A stretch of 64,000 nucleotides of DNA from NCBI GenBank assembly GCA_016178505.1, contig JACOTG010000052.1, positions 18,099 through 82,098 of the forward strand. Direction: 5' to 3'. This document shows positions 57,701 to 64,000 of this stretch, piece by piece. The stretch's first letter is position 1. Every line of letters starts with the position of its first letter. A program made the translations under genes and the position numbers. Origin of the DNA: Planctomycetota bacterium (GTDB lineage: Bacteria; Planctomycetota; JACOTG01). Below the pieces are notes generated by a model. That model was not told the DNA's origin. It was given only the letters and a program-made list of their open reading frames with translations, and did not search any database.

Positions 57701-60077
57701 CGTCGCGTCGTCGCTTGGAAACCTCGGCTTCGTCGACCGCGATCGCGGCCTCGCGTCCCGTGCGCTCGAACGACTCCAGGATGGATTGAGGAGATTTCGT
57801 TCTCTTAACGCCGTGCGTGAAGTGGCGATCATCGAGGCGGGGATCGGAGACTGCCTTCAACGACTCGGGCGGTTTGCCGAAGCTCGCGCGTGGGTCGAAC
57901 GAAGCCTAACCGACGCACCCGCGGGCGGCGTACCGGAGGAAGAGGGTCGCACGCTCCTCGTTCGCGCGAAACTGCGTCGTGCTCAAGGCGACCTCGATGG
58001 CGCACGCGCCGATGTCGAGGACGCACTTCGCCGATTCCGCGGCGTCAACGATCCTCATCTTTCGTTTCAGGCGTTGATCGAGGCTGCGTACGTCGCCCTC
58101 GAGCGCAACGATGGGAACGCGGCGTTGTCGCTCGAAAGGGAAGCCGAGTCGATTGCGACGGCACTCGCGCACGACGAGTTCCGCGCAGAAGTCGCGCTCC
58201 TCGAAGCCGAGCGACTCGTCGCCGCCGGAAACGAGCACGATGCGATCGGGTCGCTTGCCGCGTCACTTCGACGGGTCGCGCGCTGCGAGCGCACGGACCT
58301 GTTCGTGCGTGTTCACGCCCTGATCGCCGAGGCGTCGGCTCGCGTCGGGCGTGCAGATCGCGCGCGCCGTCACGCCGACCTCGCGTCTGGACGCGCGCGC
58401 GAGATGTGGCTTGGCCTTTCGGCGGAGGAACGCGAGACGTTCGAACGCCATCCCGCTTGGGCTCGAATTCGGAAGTCGCTCGAGATCGCATCGAGCGCGA
58501 TCGCGAAGCCGGACTCCGCGGATCCCGAAGTCGCCGAGATTCGAGCGCTGCTCGAAGTCAACAAGCGACTCAACTCGGAAATGGAGATGCCGAAGCTCCT
58601 CGAGAACATCATCGATCACGCGGTTGCCGTGACTCGTGCGGCGCGCGGCTTCCTGATCGTCGTGACTAACGGACGACTCGAATTCACGGTCGCACGGAAC
58701 ATCGCCAAGGAAGAAGTGCAAAAACCCGAGTTCGCCGTGAGCCACTCGATCGTGGAGCGCGTTTGTCGCGACGGCCAGCCGATCGTTGCGCGAAACGCGA
58801 TGGTCGACGAGCGCTTTCGGCAATTCACCAGCGTGAGTCACTTGCGACTTTCATCGGTCGTGTGCGTTCCGTTTCGCGTGAAGGATCAGATCCTCGGCGC
58901 GATCTACCTGGACAATCCGGATGTCGAGGGCGTCTTTTCGGCACGGGCGGTCAGCACGCTCGAGGCGTTCAGCGACCAGGCTGCAATCGCGATTTGGAAT
59001 CTCCGCCAGAAGACGGAAATCGAAGCGCTCAACGCGCAGCTTCGATCGACCCTACACCTTCGAAGCCAAGAGCTAGTGCAGGTTCGGCGCGAGCTCGCAC
59101 GCACCGGTTCACCAGCCGGCACGTTCGAGGGGATCGTCGGCAAATGCGCTGCGATGCGACGCGTCTTCGATCTCATCGAGCGCGCGGCGCCGACCGACTT
59201 GCCGGTGCTCGTCACCGGCGAGAACGGGACCGGCAAGGAGCTGGTCGCCAGAGCGATCTTCCGCCGCAGCCACCGCGCGGCGCGCAAGTGGATTTCGCAG
59301 AGTTGCACGGCAATCCCGGACAGCCTCTTGGAGTCCGAGCTGTTCGGGCACGTCCGCGGCGCCTTCACCGGCGCGACCGAGGATCGAGTGGGACTCTTCG
59401 AGCTTGCGGACGGCGGAACTCTCTTTCTCGATGAAATCGGCGACATGGGCGTCGACATGCAGAAGAAGCTCTTGCGCGTCCTGCAGGAGGGAGAGATCCG
59501 AAGAGTCGGCGGAAAGACGATCCAGCAAATCGACGTGAGACTGGTGACGGCTACGAATCGCGACCTCGTCGCAGCGATGCACGAGGGGACGTTTCGAGAG
59601 GATCTCTACTACCGCATCAACGGAATCGAGATTCGCCTCCCTCCGCTTCGAGAGAGAACCGAGGATCTTCCGACGCTCATCGATTTCTTTCTTCGCGAGT
59701 TCGAGAGGGAGAAGGGTGAGCGACGAAAACTGTCGACGGAAGCACGCAAGCTGCTCCTCGACCACAGTTGGCCGGGAAACGTTCGTGAGCTACGACGCGA
59801 GATCGAGCGCGCGTGGACGCTCGCGGAGGAAGCGATCGGACCGGAGCATCTGTCGGACTCGCTCCGCGCGCAATCGGCTGCCGGCGCCGCGTCACCGAGC
59901 CCCAAGGCTCTTCACGAATTGGAGCGAGAGGCCATCGTTCGGGCACTCAGTGCGTGTGGCGGGAACAAGGTCGCGGCAGCCCGCCGGCTGGGCATCTCCC
60001 GGCCGACGCTTTACGCCAAGCTTCGCCATTACGGTCTTCTTGCAGCACGGCCGAATGGTGAGGGTGAAAAGGACTGA
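54789..60077 (+). CDS. Giant Ser/Thr kinase - ATPase - TPR - GAF - sigma-54 activator protein
   Basis: 1762 residues, read in order. Kinase domain at about 14-275: Gly loop LGSGGSGEVF, K46, HCDLKPEN at 138 (Cys replaces the usual Arg) and DFG at 158. AAA/STAND-type ATPase at about 295-690, with P-loop GPPGVGRH at 322 where Arg replaces Lys. TPR array at about 750-1180. GAF domain at about 1255-1410. Sigma-54 interaction domain at about 1446-1680, with Walker A GENGTGKE and GAFTGA at 1524. Fis-type HTH at about 1712-1752 (GGNKVAAARRLGISRPTLYAKL). The start TTG is weak, and no better one is in frame. It is probably a cytoplasmic sensor that activates sigma-54 promoters. rpoN is not in the window. 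The gene follows gyrA by 24 bases. Confidence 0.92.
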   Translation: MERGAGPASNVINDRFEIVHTLGSGGSGEVFTARDRFAAGALVALKRLHAVAVGESPDGEAAFRREFSILRRLAHPNLARVYELGRDRATGTLFITGELVDGPGIASFARERSTEELLSLFLQVLRGVDFIHARGFLHCDLKPENVLVASGGTVKILDFGLAVRRDAVGARERWRPRGTLPYVAPETLSGSRPDARSDLFSIGMLFFRTLTGRFPMSIEPEGLPDRVADLPRLLATAENRLPEPFHEVVARLLEPRPTARFSRAKEAADWLARHSGGGAADRERPDIVTGALVGRDVERKRLEAIAESLAAGSAPPCVLVEGPPGVGRHRLVEELRTACNLHAIPFHGVDATVPPERPLDPIANAIEQVAASLGPEHPVVREHRPTLDRLARGDAARSAGEVLGLRESLASFLLASAASTPRVVYVRHLSRLEPEAARLFAHVAVSLRQASRRGQRPPRLLLVATTEGAQRSSALETQVLESLRDAAQAETLSVEPLDAASTEALFVGLFGGSDNVRPLDRFRMLAARVHAETGGLPLFVEESARLLVTSGDCKVRDGRFEVRDGIEQTWRPPQGLDEAFLANVETLDPVERAVLNALAILNQPAAESLLESVSDVGATNVALASLMGKSIAEASTENPPRYRIARRRFSELARAAIPGDEARRLHERAATALEPGGRGVSLDRARHLLGAGNPVAAAAIGIEAIRLFRFTGAPVVFREFLDELIRALPDSESSTRREALELLAEGVERAGESEQAITLYDELRRGETDPDRATWWLRRLASIRHRSGRKDEAYRLMEEARQRVADRPQSLSAIRVDSSLGLFLNADGKYADAAQLVESRLRALGASPPPEAAFLHNVAGLSKLRRGDIEGAEAAFRRALALHEQLGDSAQIAVAHGHLGMALQRLGRTVEAADHIRRAFTLYSDAGFLSDAAAALNNLGTLYIRRGELTAAEEVFRQSLEIRERIGEPYGVASSLGNLGFVDRDRGLASRALERLQDGLRRFRSLNAVREVAIIEAGIGDCLQRLGRFAEARAWVERSLTDAPAGGVPEEEGRTLLVRAKLRRAQGDLDGARADVEDALRRFRGVNDPHLSFQALIEAAYVALERNDGNAALSLEREAESIATALAHDEFRAEVALLEAERLVAAGNEHDAIGSLAASLRRVARCERTDLFVRVHALIAEASARVGRADRARRHADLASGRAREMWLGLSAEERETFERHPAWARIRKSLEIASSAIAKPDSADPEVAEIRALLEVNKRLNSEMEMPKLLENIIDHAVAVTRAARGFLIVVTNGRLEFTVARNIAKEEVQKPEFAVSHSIVERVCRDGQPIVARNAMVDERFRQFTSVSHLRLSSVVCVPFRVKDQILGAIYLDNPDVEGVFSARAVSTLEAFSDQAAIAIWNLRQKTEIEALNAQLRSTLHLRSQELVQVRRELARTGSPAGTFEGIVGKCAAMRRVFDLIERAAPTDLPVLVTGENGTGKELVARAIFRRSHRAARKWISQSCTAIPDSLLESELFGHVRGAFTGATEDRVGLFELADGGTLFLDEIGDMGVDMQKKLLRVLQEGEIRRVGGKTIQQIDVRLVTATNRDLVAAMHEGTFREDLYYRINGIEIRLPPLRERTEDLPTLIDFFLREFEREKGERRKLSTEARKLLLDHSWPGNVRELRREIERAWTLAEEAIGPEHLSDSLRAQSAAGAASPSPKALHELEREAIVRALSACGGNKVAAARRLGISRPTLYAKLRHYGLLAARPNGEGEKD

Positions 60078-60336
60078 GACCGCGGCGCGCTGTTCCAGGA
60101 TCGCTGGCGACGAAGGCCGTTGTTCCAGACGAGAACAATCGATTCGTCGGTTCACGAATCATCCGTCGTGTCGGGAAGAACGGTGGATAACCGGCGCAAG
60201 AGCCGTGGAAAGAAGATCCTTCTTTACTGAAACTGTCCCCCTCTGATACCTTCTGCGCTCGTTGATGCCGGTTCGAATCTCCGTGCCAGGTCCGATAGGT
60301 GGGCTGGTAAGGGGTCGGGACGTCATCGGGAGAGCA

Positions 60337-61413
60337 ATGACCTTGAAGTCGGCTGTTCCGGGAATTCGTGATTTGCCCGTCCGTTTGTCGAGCTGTGTTT
60401 TCGTCGGAGTTCTCGCGGCGTCGTGCTCGACGGCGTTCGGGCAGCCTCAAACGAACTACTTTGGCGATGTCGACGGAAATGGCACCATCGACGCGCGTGA
60501 TGCGCTAGCGGCGGATCTCTACCGTCGCAGTCTGGTGACCCTCCCACCCGATTGGGTGGCGCGCATCGACATCGACCACAACTCGACCATCGACACTCGG
60601 GACACCACGCAGATCGCGATTGCCGCCTCGATGCAGTCGGGTACCCCGCAATTCAACCTTCCGGACGGCACCAATACCGTCGTCACGCAGATGAACCCGC
60701 GATTTGGACCCGTCGGCACCTGGGTCACGATCATAGGGGACGGTTTTCGAGCGGGCCTCACGAGCGTTCGCCTGAACGGCCTTCCGCTTCCCATCGTCGA
60801 CCTTCAACCGAGCCGCATCATTGCGACGATTCCACAGGGTGCGAGCACGGGCTTCGTCCAGGTTCAAGTGCAGTCGACGACGCCGTCGCTACTCCTCGAC
60901 TTCGTCGTTGGCGAGCTTCCTCGTCCATCGGTTCCACCGCCGCCCGTGCGGGTCGGCGACGTGATCTTCCTCGACGGATACTGGAGCTCGATGATCATCA
61001 GCGGGCGAAACGTGAGCGTGTTCAACGTTCCCGTCGCCGTGCGCGCGGATCCGGGTTCCCTCGGCGCCGTCCAGATTCAGGCGATCGTCGACCCGAACTT
61101 GGTCCAAGGCGTCACGGTGACGCCGAACCCGACCTCGCCGCTGGGCACGACCGATTTCAACTACTGCATCGATAATCAGCACGGCGACATCGGGCTGATC
61201 AGCTTCACCGACCAGGTTCCCGGACCCCCGACCGGTCAGGTGAGCACGTTCGTGATTGCCACGATCGTCCTTCGGCCGACTCGAATCGGCGCTCCCACGA
61301 CCTTCGTGATGGGCGGAATCAGTCTCGTCGTTTCCGAGGTCGCTTTCCCGTTCAGCTCGACCGGCAGCCTGCCGCATCCCGCGTTCATGGCGTCGAAACG
61401 GCAGCGGATGTAG
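60337..61413 (+). CDS. Secreted protein with dockerin-like calcium loops and an IPT/TIG domain
   Basis: 358 residues from ATG 60337, with GGGAG four bases upstream; TTG 60262 would be earlier but lacks such a site. A signal peptide ends near AFGQ. Two dockerin type I-like calcium loops follow (FGDVDGNGTIDARDALAADL and IDIDHNSTIDTRDTTQIAI). Then comes an IPT/TIG domain (MNPRFGPVGTWVTIIGDGF, AGLTSVRLNG) and a beta-rich C-terminus. The protein is probably exported or cell-surface, and may bind a partner or calcium. Function unknown. Confidence 0.72.
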   Translation: MTLKSAVPGIRDLPVRLSSCVFVGVLAASCSTAFGQPQTNYFGDVDGNGTIDARDALAADLYRRSLVTLPPDWVARIDIDHNSTIDTRDTTQIAIAASMQSGTPQFNLPDGTNTVVTQMNPRFGPVGTWVTIIGDGFRAGLTSVRLNGLPLPIVDLQPSRIIATIPQGASTGFVQVQVQSTTPSLLLDFVVGELPRPSVPPPPVRVGDVIFLDGYWSSMIISGRNVSVFNVPVAVRADPGSLGAVQIQAIVDPNLVQGVTVTPNPTSPLGTTDFNYCIDNQHGDIGLISFTDQVPGPPTGQVSTFVIATIVLRPTRIGAPTTFVMGGISLVVSEVAFPFSSTGSLPHPAFMASKRQRM

Positions 61414-61898
61414 GTCGCCTCGCTGTAAACTTCCCAGACACCAATCTGTTCAGTATCTTTACACTTCTCCCAAATGCCCCCGCCCGCCAATTATCACACA
61501 AGTAGCTAGTATTAGATGAGTTGAGAAAACGACACGATCGCGGCACGGCACTTGATACTAGGCGAACAACGGGAGTAAAGTCAGGTAGTGGATTCGGTGG
61601 TGCCTGACGGTGCCTTTCTGTAGGACGGTAGGGCACCTCAGCCAGGGTGAGCGCTCCGGGCGGGCCCGCGATTGGACGGGGATCTCGCCAGAGGGGCACC
61701 GGCAGGCACCGGCACAGGACAATCGACGAACCGGAAATCAGCAAACCCCCTTTTTCTTAGAGGGTGGGACGGTTCGGCCGGCCTCACGGCCGCGAGCGAG
61801 CCGTACCCGATTCCAAGGGACTAGGAGAAAAGGCGGAGGATCAACCCCACGTCCTCCCCTTTTCTCCTAAATTTTTTCCCTCCAACCTTCCACGCGCG
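61414..61898. other. 485-base intergenic region with AT-rich patch and GGTGCC repeats
   Basis: No convincing gene. Bases 61490-61570 are far richer in A+T than the surroundings. GGTGCCT occurs at 61599-61605 and 61609-61615, and its complement GGCACC at 61632-61637, 61695-61700 and 61705-61710. They could pair into large stems, as in REP-like elements or a structured RNA. An intrinsic terminator at 61822-61877 closes the region. Confidence 0.4.
61822..61877 (+). terminator. Intrinsic terminator with long stem and U tract
   Basis: Left arm 61822-61840 (taggagaaaaggcggagga) pairs with right arm 61852-61869 with one bulge, and a run of six T follows at 61872-61877. The U tract is on the plus strand, so it stops plus-strand transcripts, more than 400 bases after the 60337-61413 gene or of an RNA in between. 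Confidence 0.65.
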
Positions 61899-63728
61899 CT
61901 ACGGAGTCGGGATGACGATTTCGCGCGCAAACACCGGCGCGACGCCGAACGGACCATCGGCGAATGGCGCATTGAGGATTCCGTCCGTATCGCCATCGCG
62001 AGCGTCGGGTGACTTCTCGCCGGTCGCGGCGAGCTCACTTGTCAGCAGCCCGCAATGAAGAACGCCTGCCGGTCGTCCGTTGCCGGTGACGAATTCGACG
62101 TAACGTTTCGCGTAGCTCGATTCGTGCGTTGCGAGCGACAACTCCCGAAGGCCGGACGCAACGGCTCCGACAATCGTCGGCGTGTAGCGACTGAATTTCA
62201 TTCCCGACGCGATCAACTCTTCGCTTCGATACAAGCGTCGGTCGAGCAACCATTCTTCACCGTCGAGTTGACGCTGTGTTCGAATCGCGGCCCGGCGGAA
62301 GTTGAAGTCACCAGTCGTTTCGAACGCCACCAGCAGGCCGCGAATCGCCAATCCTTGCACTCCCGCTGCGAACCAACGCGGCTCGGCGGCATCGAGCGTT
62401 TCGATGTCGTAGGCGGCGCTGTAGCTTCCGTCGTCGTACTGCGCGTCCAAGAGAAATGCCTGGAGCTTGTGCTCGAGCGTCATTGCGTTTCCCGTGACGG
62501 CGCCAACGTGCGCGCGAAAGCTCTGGAGCGCGATCAAGAGCAGCGCTGCATCGGTCGTTAAAATCGTTTTTCCGCGCTCGTCTCGAGAAACGAACGAAAT
62601 CGGAGCACGCAGCTCGGGATCGTCGTGAAGTTGCACGATGCTTTGCAGTGCGACGTTCGCGACGAGCACCGCGACGTCGTGCGTCGACTCGTCGATCGAT
62701 CCGCCGGCGGCGAAGAACGGCGCCAGCGTGTTTTGAGGCGACGGAGCGCTCGCGTCGGCGAGTTCACTCGCTGCAAGCAAGACCGTCGCGAGGTCTCCAA
62801 GATAGCTGACCGGCTCGATCACCTGAAGACCGAGACTGCCGCTCGTTGCCGCTTGCGTCACGGCGAGTCGATGGGGGAGGTAGGAAACGTCGATGCGCCC
62901 AGCGAGGGTCTTGCCGAGGATCGGCCAACCGGCGGATTCCGGCGGCGAGAAGCTTTCGGCGCGCAAGAGTTGGTCCTTCAACGCACGCGCTTTTTCCGAG
63001 GCGAGCGTGAGAAGCAGCAATCCTTCGAACAGGTCGTCGCCCGTCAGTCCGAGCTGCACGACTTTCCCACTCGCGTCGAGCGAATGCGTGCCCGAGAGGA
63101 GGACTCGAGCGAGTTCGACCTCCGCCCAAAGCGTCATTGCAACGGCGTCGGGCCGCAGCGTGCGATCGGTTCGCGACGGTTCGAACCGCATCGTCGCGGC
63201 GTTCGGCGGCGTCGGGGCGTTGGGGTCTCCGAGATCGACCTTCATCGTGTAGTGAGGGTCGCCGGCAGCGAACGGAAGGTAGACGGGCAACGGGTTCCGA
63301 ACCGGTGGGTTCTTGATGCCAGCAGCGGCGAGCAGGCGCGCGATGCGCGCATCGGCGTCAGCGAGTGGAACGCCCATGCCCGATACCCAGTCGAGCGTTT
63401 CGATGTTGTAGCGAGCCATCCACAGCGCGTCGAACTTGATCGAGTCCTCGACCGACTTCTCGGATCGCAAATCGTCGAACGCGAGGTCGGTGAATCGGTC
63501 GAAGTACCTGCCCGTACCCCGAAGCAGCTCGGCCGACGCGTACATCGCGGACGACGTGTCGAACTGGGTATCGCGGATCCCTTCGATGGGTTTGCGCCTC
63601 GGGTACTCACGAGGCTTCGGCAACAATTGCGAATCGATCGAAGGCGTTCCCGAGCAGGACGCCATCACGAGGAGCGCGAAGAGCGAACCGGGGACGACGG
63701 TCAAGCTACGGCGGGTGACGAAAAACAT
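61899..63728 (-). CDS. Large putative lipoprotein of unknown function
   Basis: 609 residues. The N-terminal signal ends in a lipobox (LFALLVMASCSG), so it is probably lipidated at Cys 25. The mature protein is helix-rich, with DLFEGLLLLTLASEKARAL, YDDGSYSAAYDIETLDAAEPRWFAAGVQGLAIRGL-type segments that resemble alpha/alpha toroid folds of glycan-active enzymes, but no catalytic motif is clear. A C-terminal DGDTDGILNAPFADG may bind calcium. It stands alone and converges with the dockerin-protein gene. Confidence 0.62.
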   Translation of the reverse strand: MFFVTRRSLTVVPGSLFALLVMASCSGTPSIDSQLLPKPREYPRRKPIEGIRDTQFDTSSAMYASAELLRGTGRYFDRFTDLAFDDLRSEKSVEDSIKFDALWMARYNIETLDWVSGMGVPLADADARIARLLAAAGIKNPPVRNPLPVYLPFAAGDPHYTMKVDLGDPNAPTPPNAATMRFEPSRTDRTLRPDAVAMTLWAEVELARVLLSGTHSLDASGKVVQLGLTGDDLFEGLLLLTLASEKARALKDQLLRAESFSPPESAGWPILGKTLAGRIDVSYLPHRLAVTQAATSGSLGLQVIEPVSYLGDLATVLLAASELADASAPSPQNTLAPFFAAGGSIDESTHDVAVLVANVALQSIVQLHDDPELRAPISFVSRDERGKTILTTDAALLLIALQSFRAHVGAVTGNAMTLEHKLQAFLLDAQYDDGSYSAAYDIETLDAAEPRWFAAGVQGLAIRGLLVAFETTGDFNFRRAAIRTQRQLDGEEWLLDRRLYRSEELIASGMKFSRYTPTIVGAVASGLRELSLATHESSYAKRYVEFVTGNGRPAGVLHCGLLTSELAATGEKSPDARDGDTDGILNAPFADGPFGVAPVFAREIVIPTP

Positions 63729-63903
63729 GATCCCTCCCGAGCCTACGAGCCTATCTCACTAGGCGACGTGGTCGCGTTGCTGGCGCCGGCGGGTCAGATG
63801 CAAGGCGCGCCGACGATGCGATACAGAAGGGAGTATCGCTGAGGAGAAGCAACGCAGCGGACCCAGCCTTCGGCCGGGTACCCCGCCCGCCGCCGCCAGC
63901 AAT

Positions 63904-63940
63904 CCCCAGCCCGCGGCCTGAAAGGCCGCGGGTACTGGGG
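63904..63940. repeat. Long perfect hairpin (palindromic element)
   Basis: CCCCAG, then CCCGCGGCCT, loop GAA, AGGCCGCGGG, two bases, and CTGGGG. Ten plus six base pairs form, interrupted only by a two-base bulge. No U tract follows, so it is not a standard terminator. It resembles REP-like palindromes that are repeated over genomes, but no second copy is present in this window. Confidence 0.55.
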
Positions 63941-64000
63941 AACGGGCCGATAATGGCTGCATTGCGTCGTTGCTCGTCGTCATCGTGTTTCTTTCAACAC

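Noticed and set aside
60262..60300. Sequence GGTTCGAATCTCC that resembles a tRNA T-arm.
   Set aside because: The stem does not pair and no D-arm, anticodon arm or acceptor is found upstream. Chance match; a tRNA remnant cannot be excluded.
63759..63983. 74-residue minus-strand frame at the window end.
   Set aside because: It covers the hairpin at 63904-63940 and has low-complexity translation with no support.

Overview
The window looks like chromosome from a GC-rich diderm bacterium. Evidence for an LPS outer membrane is kdsD, kdsC, an LptC/LptA-like protein and lptD. GyrB carries the large C-terminal insertion seen in many Gram-negatives, and DapF indicates DAP-type peptidoglycan. Several traits fit Planctomycetota or a close relative: a DUF1800/DUF1501 remnant, dockerin-like calcium loops, a signal peptidase I with a big insertion, a giant Ser/Thr kinase/sigma-54 activator, and many secreted proteins of unknown function. 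This placement is inference from gene content; no rRNA, tRNA, CRISPR array, phage or insertion sequence was recognised. The segment is probably origin-proximal, because it holds dnaA, dnaN, a DciA-like gene, gyrB, gyrA, parB and two perfect parS sites.

Layout. 1-1.3 kb: tail of an O-methyltransferase and a decayed DUF1800::DUF1501 chimera. 1.4-11.6 kb (minus): flotillin and NfeD-like partner, beta-carbonic anhydrase, an ECF sigma/anti-sigma/DUF3106/CPBP-protease operon, signal peptidase I, a thioredoxin-fold TPR protein, thioredoxin, ScpA and a site-2 protease. 11.7-19 kb (plus): the LPS block kdsD-kdsC-lptC/A-like-lptD, then tatA. 19-24.6 kb (minus): gyrB, DUF721/DciA-like, dnaN, a 423-base gap that is a candidate oriC, and dnaA. 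24.9-27 kb: cysteine desulfurase and trpC, divergent. 27-34.2 kb (minus): a tightly packed run of sigma factor, hemW, trpG/pabA, pyrF and bshC-bshB1-bshA, a complete bacillithiol pathway. 34.3-37.8 kb (minus): polyprenyl-phosphate sugar transferase, metallophosphoesterase, ABC-2-like permease, acylphosphatase. 37.9-39 kb: twin parS and parB.

39-41.6 kb holds envelope proteins, a small zinc ribbon and an HNH protein. 41.7-60.1 kb (plus) holds a DUF3352-like protein, a lipoprotein, a large PIG-L family deacetylase, a peptidase MA-like protein, a DUF374 acyltransferase, RNase HIII, dapF, an M48 peptidase with a TPR tail, gyrA, and a 1762-residue protein combining kinase, ATPase, TPR, GAF, sigma-54 activator and Fis-type HTH. 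60.3-64 kb holds a dockerin/IPT secreted protein, a structured intergenic region with an intrinsic terminator, a large lipoprotein and a long hairpin.

The most unusual points are: two genes (the sigma factor and the CPBP protease) that appear to start at ATC behind a strong Shine-Dalgarno; the signal peptidase I with a roughly 200-residue beta-sandwich-like insertion between its catalytic boxes; the 971-residue LptC/LptA-like protein; the single-chain kinase/sigma-54 activator with an Arg in its P-loop and a Cys in its HRD motif; and the fused, frameshifted DUF1800/DUF1501 remnant. No wholly new multi-gene system is demonstrated.
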